Part shown: positions 48,240-60,479 of the stretch, one piece after another
Layout of the letters: the number at the start of each line of letters is the position of its first letter
Position numbering within the stretch: the first letter of the stretch is position 1
Assembly (NCBI RefSeq): GCF_011386835.1
Contig: NC_088795.1
Span: forward strand, 16,845,441 to 16,909,440
Direction of reading: 5' to 3'
DNA length: 64,000 nt
DNA from: Chrysemys picta bellii
Taxonomy: Eukaryota; Chordata; Testudines; Emydidae
The notes under the pieces: model-generated
Told to the model about the DNA's origin: nothing
The model's input: only the letters and a program-made list of their open reading frames with translations
The model's database searches: none
Program-made: the position numbers and the translations under genes

Positions 48240-48650
48240 CTTTGCATTTATCCTTATTGAATTTCATCTTCAGACCAATTCTCTAATTTGTCAAGGTTGT
48301 TTTGAAGTCTAATTTTTGTCCTTCAAAGTGCTGGCAACCCCGCCCAGTTTTGTGTCATCCATAATATTATAAGCATACTCTCCATTCAAGCCATTAATGA
48401 AAATATTGACTAATATAGACCCAAGACTAACCCCTGCAGGCCCCCACTAGATGTGTCCTCCCAGTTTGACAGAGAACCATTGAAAATTATTCTTTGAGTA
48501 CGGTCTTTCAACCAGTTGTGCACCCACCTTATAATAATTTCATCTAGATTGCATTTCCCTAGTTTGTTTATGAGAATGTCACATGGGACTATCAAAAGCC
48601 TTACTAACATCCTCATGCCTTGTTCCATGTGCTTAAAGATTAGCCTATAA
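48240..48650 (-). pseudogene. CR1 LINE reverse-transcriptase fragment
   Basis: The minus-strand frame at 48410-48628 encodes HDILINKLGK-like text, then IIIRWVHNWLKDRTQR and SNWEDTSSGGLQG, part of the CR1 reverse-transcriptase palm. A DDTKLGG-type motif follows beyond the frame at about 48340-48360, the position of the catalytic FADD box, with its first residues changed. Several frame breaks. It lies in opposite orientation to the adjacent endonuclease fragment. Confidence 0.85.
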
Positions 48651-48870
48651 AGGCAGTTTGGCTTAGTGACTAAGACTGTGTATTAGCATTTGGAAGACCT
48701 GGGTTCTAATCTCAGTTTTGCTACTGACCTACTCTGTGACCTTAGGCTGGTCACGTCACCTCTCTGAGTTTATGTCTTGACTATTTAGATTGAAAATTCA
48801 TTAGGGCAGGGACTCTCCCTTCCACACAGTGCAGCTCTGATCCGAGTTTGAGCTCCTACATGCTCCTGTA
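48645..48870 (+). repeat. MIR/CORE-SINE
   Basis: Head 'AGTGACTAAGACTGTGTATT', B-box-like GGGTTCTAATCTC, centre 'TCTGTGACCTTAGGCTGGTC' and tail 'TTAGGGCAGGGACTCTCCC'. Confidence 0.75.
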
Positions 48871-51800
48871 AAACGGCTATAATTTCAGCTTCCTACTATA
48901 TGTATTTTCCCACAGATGCAAATACCAACGAATACAAATACTATGCAAATAAGGTACCAAAGCCATACATACAAGTGGCTGAGCTTTGGAGGGCTCGGAT
49001 ATTATAATCAGAAGGTTTTTTTTTTTAATTTATGTTTGTTTAAAATTTCGCTGTCATGACGACCTTGTGTGCTCCCATGGGAATTCTCAGGTAAGGCAAA
49101 GAGAAGTACCAAGCACTGTTACTCTCATCATAAAGAACATCCACAGGAGAGATTTTTTTCTTACTTCTCCACTCCCATAACACAGCAAATGCTCTGTAGT
49201 TTCGAAATATTCCCTCCATTCCTTTTGACAAATACCTCCACTAGAAGGAAGGCAAGACCTGAAGGCAAGGCAGACCTTAAGCATTTCTCAAAAAAAAAAA
49301 AAAAAAAAAGAATACTGTCTGCAACTTGGCCAAGGTCAAGCACTGATATCAGCTATGGAATGAATTCATTCACTTTGCAAGAAAGTAGCATTAGGGGTTT
49401 CTCTCTAGGTTCTTTCAAAGTTCCCAGGACCTTCATATATAAGGGCCCCACACAGATTGATAGGTTTATCCTCACAATATCCTTGTGAGGTAGGAAGTAC
49501 AGAGGGGGAACTGAGGCACAGAGAGATGATGTGATTTACCCAGGATCACACATGGAGCAAAGAACAGAACCTAGATCGCCTGCATTTTAGCCCAGCACCT
49601 TAACAACAAGACCAAGAGGGGTGCATTTGCAACAAAAACTAGTAAAGAAGAAAACTGTGAAGTGTGCTAAAACCTTAAGTGTAAAAATAAAATATAGACT
49701 CACAGGATTCTTACCTGTTCCTATGGAAATGCAGGAGACTGGGATTCAAGTCTGATCTCGGATTTGTAGAACCAGTAAGCACTGCACGCAGTAGGAATCA
49801 CAAATAGCTCCTGGGAAAAAAAAGAAAAAAATCCCACTGATTCATGTACAAAGCAGCTAGGGGAAATGTTCAGATTGAGGGCTGGAGGTGCTGAGCTAAG
49901 ACAGGCCCCAACATGAAAAGTCTGGTAATCGCCTCTGATCCAAAAAATACTTTGAGAGAGAATATGTCCTTGACTCTTTTTCTTTGCAGTGTATGTGTTA
50001 AAAAGGCTCAGACATACCATTAGTCTTTAAGCACAAGTCCCCATTGTAATCAAGGAAGAACAAGACATTTCAATGAGATACATCTCAAACTTAAGGGACT
50101 CTTTCCCCCTAACATAGATGAGCCATTACTGTTTGTCCATCACTTCCATAAAGTGCTGTGTGTATTTGTTTTTAATCTGTTGATCCTGTAATCACAGTGC
50201 AAATGGTACCACTATTACCCAGCTGCACCCGTAGTTCTAACAATCTTCTTTCACAATCCTCCATGTCTGTGATGAAATCAGCCCAGCCAGTAAGAAGTAT
50301 GGTGGCTACTTTCAAACTTGCTCTTGCACCATCTGCTGCTGTTTAAAGAGAATTGCTCAGTATAATACACACCAATTAACTCTTTGGGACAAGTTCAGCT
50401 TTGCTTTCTGATAAGCAGGTAACTTAGGATGACCAGACAGCAAATGTGAAAAATCGGGATAGGGGGTGGGGGGTAATAGGAGCCTATATAAGGAAAAGAC
50501 CCAAAAATCAGGACTGTCCCTATAAAATCAGGACATCTGGCCACCCTAACAACTTTGGCTACCTCTACACCACCTGTAAAACATATACTCTATGCAAATC
50601 AGTGATCATTTGCCTGCAACCCTTATTCTGTGAATAAGCCCATGTTCTTGTTCCACCAAGGCACCAGGACAGCTCAGGTGAGAATTACTCACATGAATAA
50701 TAAAGGATGGAGCCTTGATTTTACAGCATTCACCCCCATTCAAGAAGTGATTCCTTTAAAATGAACTCCTTGGATTGCTCTCTTCTCTTTGCACAACATG
50801 TTCTATCAGGTAGCTGCACCGTGTCATCCACCTTACTTCCCCCCGCCCCCTTTCATTTTCTGATATTGCTTTGGCACCATGCACCTTTTGGAAGGTGAAG
50901 TATTTAACTTACTAGTCTTAATTCTTTCATCATTATGAGCAAGGTTTGCTTTTTGCTAGTGCGTTGGACTTTCCCCTTGTTTTTCATGTTTCTTGTCACT
51001 GTTTAAAACCTATTTTCTGTGTAGTGCTAGGGGAACTGAACATGCCTTTCTCTGCTGGTTTGTTTGTGGATATTTTTTGTTTGCTTTACGCTGAGTTTTG
51101 GCTTGTTTTCACCTCATGCTCAATTTCCTTACTACTCCCTACCCAACTCCCCAGGTCCCTTGAACACCTCACTATGGAGCTGTCAGAATAAATTAGAAAC
51201 AACAACCGGTTCCTGAATAAATGACTTCCTTGCTAATGCTGGCAGAATGACTCTGAAGTGACTGGGACTACTTGCATGAGTAAATGCTCACTCATATGAA
51301 AGAGGTTTCCACAACTTGTCCCAAACAATATTCTTGCCCTTCCCGCCCCGCTGAGCTCCAGGCGCATTGGGGAATTTTTAGTTCTGAGGGCTGGTTCCTT
51401 GTTGGAAAAGATATTAGTAACAAAGACTCAGTATTTTCCTTTATTCACACTGGATCTCTCTTTCCCTCATTCCAGTTTTATACTGATGTAATTCCATTGA
51501 TTTTAATAGTTAAACAGAGTCCTTATTTACACTGCCATAAAAAGAAGCCAGTGGTTTGTGCATTCAGATCTCTTGCACCTCATAGTAATGAGCTAGGTAC
51601 AGATGAACGCAGTTGTATGCAATAACCTTTGGCTGTAAGCACTACCAACAATTCATATAGAAGAGTTACAGTGGGTTGGACCATAAAAATATGGAAGTAA
51701 TCCAAGGGGGAGGGAGGAAAGCCACCGTGCAGCAGCACTAGTGAAACTACAATGCATGGTTTCATGCCTATAGAAATGTGATACTGTGGTTAAGTACAAC

Positions 51801-52770
51801 TACAGAGAGGTAGAGCAGGGCCTGTTATCTTGAACAAGTTCTTCCTGGGAGGTCTAACAACAAGGACAAGTGAACTGAGGTTTCACGTTATTTCATTAGG
51901 CCTGGAGATGTTCAAAAAACCCTTCGAGTTTCAAACAGTGTCAGTCAAAGTGAAAGTTTGTGAAAAATTCCTCCTGTTTTGTTAAACGTTAAGTTTCAGA
52001 AATCTGTCATAGAAAGGACACATTTTTCAGAAGCTTTTTGCAAAATATTTCCCCCCTTTTCAGCTACCTCTGGTTATGTCTAGTTTACTTGTGTCTGACA
52101 AGAACCTGACAGAGCTAAGGGTTGCTGGTGTATCTTTGCTCTCTACACAACATTATGAATGAGGAAGCCACGCAGACACAGGTGGGTTCCAAATATAAAT
52201 ATATACACACATAAGTACAAAGCCAGTTACATATATACAGCTGCTCTGTTAGCTTCTTCAAAGGAAGACAGAAAGCGCACTGGAAAGTTCTTGGGCTGTC
52301 TCACCAGTCCAGAAAGGAGCAACATATGCCACACCCAGGTGTATTTCAGGCCTTTGTCTCAGGGCCCAATTTATTATTCAAACACAGCTCATAAAGTAAC
52401 CCAGAACAGTGCCCCTGACCAAAGCAGGCAGTAATCCCCAGAAACCTTTCCCCTTTCCTCCATCAGCCCCCTCCGGAGCCTTACCCTAACACAAGAACTT
52501 CTGCTAGGAACTTTCTGCACCCCGACATTCTACAGCATAAGTGAACTTTTCCTGGTCTTGATAAGGACCAAGTGCTCTTCAGACTATCACCCGTTCCACT
52601 AGCCACACAGCATCAACCGGGAGGCGACTGATGCATCACAGGTGGGGCTGTGCCCATCTCCCTTTAAAAGGGACAGTCAGCTGTGACAGTTCCCAAACCA
52701 TTTAAAAGGGTACTACCCAATTCCTATACATTACAGTTGCAATAAAATAGGAACCCCAGTTTTCCACCCT
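48871..52770. other. Intergenic
   Basis: Contains a 20-base A run (49290-49309), a MIR-like piece (49465-49600) and the small MITE at 50427-50546. A repeat-like tract at 52260-52700 (CACCAGTCCAGAAAGG ... CTTTAAAAGGGACAGTCAG) may be an LTR fragment with unclear ends. No genes recognised. Confidence 0.55.
50427..50546. mobile_element. 120-bp MITE with TA flanks (Tc1/mariner-like or related)
   Basis: Left end GGATGACCAGACAGC and right end GACATCTGGCCACCC are imperfect inverted repeats; TA flanks both sides (50425-50426, 50547-50548). The interior contains AAAAATCGGGATAGGG and AAAAATCAGGACTGTCC in inverted relation. I recognise the text as a common amniote short transposon. Confidence 0.7.
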
Positions 52771-52791
52771 GGTGGAAACTATCATTGTTGG

Positions 52792-53040
52792 TTGGCCATA
52801 AGAAAAATATTTTTGTCTAGCACGAGAGACAGAGTTCTGGAGGATGATTTGATTTTTAAAGGTGAAGTACTTGCGGTTCTACAGTCACTGAGATTGGAAA
52901 TGGCAGAAATCGTTCATTCTGGACACATAAGGGCAGAGAAGCATAGGACTAAGGATATGCTGTTTTGGCTTAGTACCATCACAGCCAAATGACACATACC
53001 AAAATCCTGTTCAGTACAGACAGCCAATGAAGGAATGTTT
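52792..53040 (+). pseudogene. Ty3/gypsy-type integrase zinc-binding fragment
   Basis: The frame at 52792-52992 encodes EDDLIFKGEVLAVLQSLRLE, then IVHSGHIRAEKHRTKDMLFW. This matches the pattern of the H2C2 zinc-binding region of gypsy integrases (IHxGHxGxEKCKxRAREVLFW). The Cys expected after EK is a His. A CHTYQ-like continuation follows after a frame change at about 52990. Isolated fragment with no LTRs nearby. Confidence 0.65.
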
Positions 53041-53873
53041 AGACGTAAACATAGACATTGGCTCAAATTGCAGGGAATTAATTCTAATCCTATTGATTCT
53101 GATTATGCTTTAAGGAGATCTGTTTTCAGGCCACATAACATGGTTCAGCAGGAAGCCTTTCCGGTTTGGAGTTAAATAGCAAAGTTCTTAAATATTTAGT
53201 TAGAGCAAAATCTCAAGTAAACGTGATAAATTCTGGTTGATGTGAGTTTCTCTCTCTGGTTGAATTATTTTCTTAGGTACAGCTGCTGCCTACAAGTTAT
53301 ACCCATACAAGTAAACAGCACACAACATGGTGCTAACTAATTACAGCAGCTGTGTAGTACATCTAAAGTCCATACACAGACTGCTCCTAATTTTGTAAAA
53401 ATGATGTCAATCCAACTCTTCTTTCAAAGAGGGGCATTATCTCTGGCTGCACCTCTATGGTTTCTCTATAAATGACCAAAATGCAAAAATCAGATTTTTT
53501 TGGGGGGGGGATTCCAGATTCTGACAGGAATTTTGCACCTCTGAACCACTTCTTGAAAAGACCTTTCAGGGCCTAGGGTTCCCCGCAGTGATTGTTCCCT
53601 AGAATATATTCTCAAGGGCTTTGCAAGCCTAGTAGTTTTAAATGAATCAAGTGATGAGACAGTTTTTCTTGAATGACTAGTTCGAGATTAACCGAGGTCA
53701 CTGTGCAGAATTTTTCATCATAGTAAACACATAATTTTCTTTTCTTGATTTCCTTCCATTATTCCTAGTGAAAATGGGTGTCCTTTAACCACCATTGCAA
53801 CACCATCTCCTTTGTTCCACAATTAGACTAACATGAAGACATACAATTCAAATAAAAAATGTAGATGTCCCCA
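53041..53873. other. Intergenic, no features recognised
   Basis: AT-rich; a G run at 53501-53511. Nothing classifiable. Confidence 0.6.
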
Positions 53874-54573
53874 TGACGGGTTCCCCCCAGGGTGCTACCT
53901 GGAACTGGGGTACCACTGAGCCCCCTGACCCACCAGCCTGGGGTCCCTCTCATACTGTACTGCTGTGACAAGCTGCAAATCCCCCCATCCAGCATTTCCC
54001 CCAGTTCAGTCTTTGTACCTCAGAGTCTTCTTGTGTGGGGAGTGAAGAACCACAGATGTCACTCCCTGCCTTATATAGCTTTTGCATATGGCGGGAACCC
54101 TTTGGTCCAAAGCTTGGTTCCCAGACCAGTCTGTGGAAAAATACTGACATCCCAAGACGGAGTCCAGCATCATGTGACCTGGTCACATGTCCTTGTAGTG
54201 TCATAGCAGCCATTACTTACAGGCTGTTTGGAGCATTCACAGGAAGGCTCACCAGGGAGATAAGCTTCTCCTAAAGCCGATTGTTTTTTCCTAATGGCCC
54301 ATTGCCCTGAATAGGCCCTTCTCCACCCACTATCTAGAAGATTGAAAGCATCTTGTCTAGTGGGTGTTACCTGGTGTAAGTACATTTGAAATACAGATAG
54401 TCAATATTCATAACTTCAGATACAAAAATGATACATGCATACAAATAGGGTAATCATATTCAGCAAATCATAACTTTTCCACTGACACCCCACACGACTT
54501 ATCTTGCATAAAATGCATCATATTATGCTATAATCATAATATCACTATGAAAAATATGGGGTACAGTGTCACA
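53874..54573. mobile_element. Probable solo LTR, about 700 bp
   Basis: Begins TGACGGGTTCCCCCCAGGG and ends in ATGGGGTACAGTGTCACA, consistent with TG...CA ends. Flanks GTCCCCA (53867-53873) and GCCCCCA (54574-54580) differ by one base. I recognise the start (GGTGCTACCTGGAACTGG) as a common turtle LTR. Boundaries are less certain than for 42016-42840. Confidence 0.65.
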
Positions 54574-54580
54574 GCCCCCA

Positions 54581-55597
54581 AAATAGGCAAAATCTGTTTA
54601 AATAACTGCTTTTTAAAACTGCTTTTTAAAATTAATTGCTATGGAGAAGGGAGTAAAGTAATGGGGGGGAGGGAACACACAGATTATGAAAAATCTTTAA
54701 AAATGAGAACTTGTACTAGTTACAGAATGAACAGCATATTGTATGTGCTGTGTTAGAGGTATGTTATGAATAACAAAAGCACTGAAGCATTTACATATTT
54801 GTTTTCAGAAATTCTGGCAGTTGGATTTCACCATTCTGTGCCTCTTTGCCAGAATCACTAAACAGTGATACATATGGCTTCTGAAGCACCATATGCCATA
54901 GAAAATGTTAGCTGATGCCTATACGGCTGCAACATACTATAGTCTTTATTTAGATTTTTTGCAGTTTTGAACAAAGAATATTAGATCACACAAAACATTG
55001 TGCAAGCAATATGTAGCAAAGTAATAAACTGCATTCAAAGAAAGCAAATTAAAAAGAATAAAATTCTAGTTTTACGAATTAGGAGGCATTCACACCAATT
55101 ATTATATCAAACAGCAAAACGATGTTTTTCTTGATGACCAAGAGCTGGGTGGGAATGTTATCTTGCACTTAGAGCAGGAGGTTAGGACAAAGGACTCCAT
55201 GGATGTACTATTCCCAACTCTGCTTTGGACTCAAGCCACAATTGAGAAAAACATCCCTTTCAGGAAAGCACTTAATCTTAATTTAAAGATGGGCTTAAGT
55301 CCCACGCAGGCCAATAGGAGTTAAGCACATGCTTAAGGATTTTCCTGAATTGAGATCTCACTCTAGGAACATTGCTATATCTCTCAACTCTCTCAATCCC
55401 TCAGTTTACCTACCCTAAAAATGGGGATAATAATACTCATTTTACAGAAATGCTATGAGATTTAATTAGTGTACATAAAGTGCTTTGAGATCTTCAGATG
55501 AAAGTTTGTGTTTAAATGAGCATTAAGTTACATACTATACAACATTTACCAAATGGATTTAAATCACACTTGATCTATTTTATAACATTGAGAAACA
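54581..55597. other. Intergenic with MIR-like tail
   Basis: MIR-like text at about 55385-55500 (AAAATGGGGATAATAATACT, AAGTGCTTTGAGATCTTCAG). A hairpin-repeat fragment with TTAAGCACATGCTTAAGG lies at about 55265-55345. No gene. Confidence 0.6.
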
Positions 55598-56195
55598 CTG
55601 CCCGGCCCCAGAGCCCCTGGCCCGGGACGCTACCCCCAGACCCTCCCCTGCTGTCCTCCCTCCCCTGCAGCCTCAGCTCACTGAACAGCTGGCGCAATGC
55701 TCTGGGCGGTGGGGCAGTGAGCTCCTGGGGCAGCGCAGCTGCAGAGCCTGGCCTGACCTGGTCTCTGTGCTGCGCGGTGGTGACAGTGGTGGCATGGCTG
55801 GCTCCAGCCGGGCAGCGTGGCCGTAGCGCCGCCAGCCACCGGTGCTCCAGGCAGCGCAGTAAGGGAGCAGGGGGGGTTGCATAGAGGGCAGGGGAGTTCG
55901 GGGTGGTGGTCAGAGGGCGGGGAACAGGGGGGTTGAATGGGGGCAGGGGGTCCCTGGGGGGCAGTCAGGAAGGATGGGGGGTTGGATGGAGCGGCAGGGG
56001 ACAGTCAGGGGCAGGGGTTTCAGGGGCAGTCAGGGGATAGGGAGAAGGGGTGGTTGGATGGGGCAGGGGTCCTGGACAGGGCAGATAGGAGGTGGGGGCT
56101 GGGCCACAACCCACTCCCCTAACCGGCCCTCCATACAATTTGCAAAACCCGATGCAGCCCTCAGGCCAAAAAGTTTGCCCACCTCTGTTTTAAAG
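55598..56195. repeat. GC-rich interspersed repeat with G-rich tandem units
   Basis: Starts abruptly at GCCCGGCCCCAGAGCCCCTG and ends GGCCAAAAAGTTTGCCCACC, an end I recognise from turtle hAT-like elements. The left terminus is missing. Between 55860 and 56100 imperfect units of the type GGGGCAGTCAGGGGACAGGG, GGTTGGATGGGGCAGGGG recur. High GC here reflects the repeat, not a CpG-island promoter. Confidence 0.65.
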
Positions 56196-57929
56196 GAAAG
56201 CTGATGTTTCAAAATAGTTCGCAAATTTAGGCCCCAATCCTGCAAAGAGTTATGTACATCAGGATCTTTATGTGCATGAATGGCCTCTGAGCTCAATCGG
56301 CCAACTCAGGTGCATAACATCACTCACATGTGTAAGTGTCCGTAGAATCAGAGCTCAAGAAATCTATTTCTTCATTGATACATGGGACTCCCATTAACAA
56401 TAATGGAAATTCTATCAGATATTCAGTGGGCACAGAGTTCACTAGGGAGATTCACCCCAATTCAATAAGGTACTTTAAGCATGTGAGTAGCCTCATTGAC
56501 TTGAGTCAAGTAGTTCTTTTGGTTTTGAATCATTAAATTCAATGGGAGTGCTCACTTGCTTAATGTTGGGCATGGGCTTAAGTACCTTGCTGAATCAGGG
56601 TCAAAACAAATAAAAACATTGCATCCCTTCACACTATGCCCTAAAGAACCATGCCTTCTCACTGAAGAATCTCAAATTTCTTTGTTGTCTTTTCCCGCCA
56701 ATTTTTCCCCAATCCCACCCTCCCAAGCCTATTTTCATTATCTCCACAAGTGGTGCCCATTCTTAAGAGAAGTGAGTTAAAAAGAAGACTGCCCCGGACT
56801 ATTACAAAAATAGTCATTCATTTAATCGTTTTTAAAAAAAAGAAATAGAAAAATGGAAAAATAGACAGTGATAAATTACCTAGAAATGGGCAAAAGCAAT
56901 TACTCTGCTGTAAGGGCCAGGTCCAAACAATCAAAGTCAATTGAAATCTTTCCACTGACTTCAAAGGGCTTTGGATCAGACCCTATAAGAGAAAAGAATA
57001 ATTATCATTGCTACAAGGCTGTTATAGGACCTGCTCCTGCTCTTATTGAAGTCATTGGCAAAACTCCCTTTCACTTCAATGGATCAGATTTTCACCATAA
57101 TGGAAAAATATACTATGATGGCAAAAAAAGTCTTTCTAGTTATATAGGTCCCTAAAATCTCTGGCCAAAACACACAGGTTTATGCTTAAGGGTCATGGTA
57201 GCCTTTTAAAAATGGAAGATGATAATAAGAGTAATTAATAATATCATCCTGACTTTCATCGCTCATGGGTTCACTACCGCTTATGATAAAGGAGTACTCA
57301 GCACTTTTAAAAATCAAGCCACTTATATTTAGGAGTCTAAATAAGGATCAGAGTACCTCAATTTAGGCATGGACATTGAAAATGTTCATCCATTTTTTTT
57401 CCCCAAAAGTTGTCTTTATACAAAATTCCCAATAGCAGTTTTAGATTCAGGTTGCAGAATCAGTCCCAAAGAGAAATAAGATAATTATTGGCAAAATTCA
57501 CCTCTTAGACCCTCATAAGAAGTTCTCAACTTTGGCATGGTGCTCTCATTACAAGCACAGAACTCCATTTATAATATAATTTTCACCACCGAATGTCTCT
57601 GGGAGCGCCACACACATACAGAGAGCGGAACACCAAAGCTATATATTACCATGAGCATCCGAGAAGAGATTGTTGCCCTTAGGAAGAGGAGAGCAATAAG
57701 CTGGTTTTCATCACTGATTATCTTATAGGGAGGAATGAAACTTCTGGTCCAAAGAACGCCACCCTAGTTTCTTTCCCAAGTCTTCTGATTTATCCATCTT
57801 TCTTCTCCAACCCTGCACACTTGCTTAACTTTAAGCACAACAGTAGGTCCATTGAAGCCAATGGGACATCTCACATATTAACGTTAAGTATGTACATAAG
57901 GGTTTACAGGTTTGGGGTTATAACAATAA
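56196..57929. other. Intergenic, several hairpin-repeat fragments
   Basis: Fragments at 56225-56300, 56450-56600, 56912-56984 and 57025-57094 carry the CACTTGCTTAATG or TTGAAGTCA/TGACTTCAA palindromic motifs. No genes recognised. Confidence 0.6.
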
Positions 57930-58205
57930 GGGTATGTCTACCCAGCAATTAAACACCCCCGGCTGGCCTAGGGTTAGCTGACTTGGGCTTGCAGGGCTCG
58001 GGCTGTGGGGATATAATATTGCTGTATAGACATTTAGGCGCCGGCTGGAGCCTGAGCTCTGGACCCCTCCAAGGGGGGATGGTCCTAAAGCCCAGGGTCC
58101 AGCCCAAGCATGAATGTCTACACAGCAATTTTTAGCCCCACAGTCTGAGCTCCATGAACCCAAATCAGCTGACCCGGTCGTCTTTTTTCCAGTTTAGACC
58201 TACCC
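57930..58205. mobile_element. Harbinger-like MITE, 276 bp
   Basis: Ends GGGTATGTCTACCCAGCAAT and AGTTTAGACCTACCC, perfect TAA flanks (57927-57929, 58206-58208). Internal inverted text (AATGTCTACACAGCAATTTT against CCAGCAATTAAA; GGCTGGAGCCTGAGCTCTGG) makes much of the element self-complementary. Confidence 0.8.
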
Positions 58206-59870
58206 TAAGTCTCTCTCTGCCTATTATTTCTTTTATTTCCTGTCCTTAAACTGTCATAGGCCCTATTGCCTTTGTACTTTTTTATTTGCTGATTTTATAT
58301 CACCTATAACGAAAATACCTAAGTGCAGCACAATAATTATTGAAAACAGCACAAAGAGCTAAAAATTAACTCATAATGTATCCTGCAATTTATAAAATCT
58401 TACCTGATCTAGGACAACCAGCTAACCAGAACAAAGACAAAAACAACAGAAACAGAAACGAAAGCGTGCTCAGTGCGAATCTGGGTTAGACAAGAAAACC
58501 GAAAAGGCCAGTCAGAGCAGCAGACTCCAAGGACTGGGGTCTACAACTGAGAACACTGCACTGATGGGCTCAGAGAGCCGAGTTCCAGGAACAGTCAGCG
58601 AAGTCACTGGGGAGGATCACGACTGTAACAATAGGACAAGGAAACAAAGTGGTTTCTTAAATAAACGTGTTGTAGGGCATGTAGGACTTCAGAGTTAGTC
58701 ATTAACACCTTGAATTGCACCTCGAATGGAAGTTAACCCATAAAGTGTGCAGGGCACAGGTTGAATGTCCTCACACCCTCTACCCCCAGGAAGTTGCATA
58801 GGGTGATCCAGATGGGAGATGACAAAGGCAAGGATAACTGGAGCAAGGCCTACATTTGATAGGAAAAATCACCATCCTTAAAGTCACAGTCTCTTGGCAC
58901 AGCAAGCCACCGTTGTTCTCTGTAGCTATATCCAGAAGCAGTGAAAAATCTAGCAGGCTCCTAAGGCTGCAAACCAGGCTAGATTGTGAACATTTTGAGG
59001 CAAGAACGGTATAGTCTTGTGTATACAGGCAACACCTGGCACATTGTACGCACTATTATTTTAAGGAAAAAGTAGAAGAATGAGGAAAAAATTCACAAAA
59101 TATATATTTGTAAGTGCTGGCACAATTCCTCTCTTCCCCCTTGGTGCATCCTCTGATGCAACAGCCTCACATCTATTGATTGTATGTTTGGTCTCAACTG
59201 ATTCACTCCTGCCAAGGCCATATCTTGGTTAGATAGTGAGAAAGCAAAATAACAGCATACTCTTGTTTAAGTGAAAAGGAAGTAGAACGAAGTTCAGACC
59301 TGGTTTAGTGAACATCATTTCATGGAAGCAAGCCAAAAAAGCACCATGAAACCTATGCTACTTCATCTCCATGACAAGAGAGGATTGTGTGTCCTCATGC
59401 ACACTACCCCCAGTGAGATGCATATGGTGATCCAGACGGGAGACGACAAAGGCAAGGATAAGTGTAGCAAGGCCTACATTTGATAGGAAAAGTCACCATC
59501 CTTAAAGTCACAGTCTCTTGGCACAGCAAGCCACTGTTGTTCCGTAGGTTCTCACTTACACTAAAGCCACTTTATGCAGTTCTGTCAGTGTACAGGGCTC
59601 TTAAAGTGGATGTCACTGTAATGTCCAAATACCATCAATAGGAAGAGACCTTGTGTCCTTCACCTAGGCGCCAACCTTACTATATCAAGTCCCATGTTGC
59701 TCATCACATCTGCTGTGAGGCTGCCATTGGGGAAGGTTTTCAACGTCTTTTTTAAATAAGTTGGCGGTAGGCTATCTGAATTCTTTTTAGTGAATGTAGC
59801 GCTTCTGAAAGTTTCCATATTGATAGACCCGGAAACTGTCTCTATTCACAGAACAGGAAAAGCCAGAATA
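58206..59870. other. Intergenic with a 150-bp direct repeat
   Basis: Direct repeat copies at 58773-58919 and 59391-59542 (listed under repeats). A MIR/L3-like tail lies at 58975-59045. No genes recognised. Confidence 0.65.
58773..59542 (+). repeat. Direct repeat pair, about 150 bp each
   Basis: Copies 58773-58919 and 59391-59542 share long identical runs such as AAGGCCTACATTTGATAGGA and CATCCTTAAAGTCACAGTCT with roughly 10 differences plus small indels. They are separated by about 470 bp that includes a MIR-like tail. Either a local duplication or two insertions of the same interspersed repeat. Confidence 0.85.
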
Positions 59871-60305
59871 AAAGTAAGCTGGTACAGAGCCAGTACGCCG
59901 TGCCGGACCGCATCGGTTTCCATGACGAGGATTTAAAGGGCCCAGAGCCCTTTAAATCCCCCCCGCAGCTCCAGCAGCTGGGCTGAGGCCGGGATGTAAA
60001 GGGCTCAGATCTCCCCGCCAGAGCTGCGGTGGGGATTTAAAGGGCCCGGAGCTCCGCAGCGGCCAGAGCCCCGTGCCCTTTAATTTGCCACTGAGCCCCG
60101 GGGGCTCCCAGCCACCTCTGCAGCTGGGAGCCCTGGGTTGATTTAAAGGCCCTGGGGCTCCCAGCCACAGCCGGTGCCCCAGGGCCTTTAAATCTTGAGA
60201 GGTCCCGCCTCTTCCAGTTGAGGCCACACCTCTTCCCGGTGAGGCCACGCCCCCCTCAGGACTCCGGCACTACCGGTAAGTCCTGTAAGTTACTTTCACC
60301 CCTGG
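59866..60305. repeat. GC-rich turtle repeat with TTTAAA motifs
   Basis: Left AAAGTAAGCTGGTACAGAGC and right (inward, minus strand) AAAGTAACTTACAGGACTTA are loosely inverted, and GTGCCGGA follows in both. The interior repeats GGATTTAAAGGGCCC and CTGGGGCTCCCAGCC in both senses. Superfamily undetermined. Confidence 0.6.
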
Positions 60306-60479
60306 GAAAAGCCTGTGTGTCGGTAGCATCCTTTGCCCGAGAGCGGCCTACTTTATCCCCATCTCCATCCCACGCAACTGACAGCCACTAGATGTGAGAT
60401 GAGAGTTCAGACTACATGCCCACTCAGTCCTGCAGAATGCAAACAAGGGTTCTGGAGATCTCACTGAGAACATCAAGAT

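Noticed and set aside
55516..56204. GC-rich ORFs and apparent CpG-island-like segment
   Set aside because: The segment ends in text recognised as a dispersed turtle repeat and is made of G-rich tandem units, so it is repeat DNA and not a promoter or gene.
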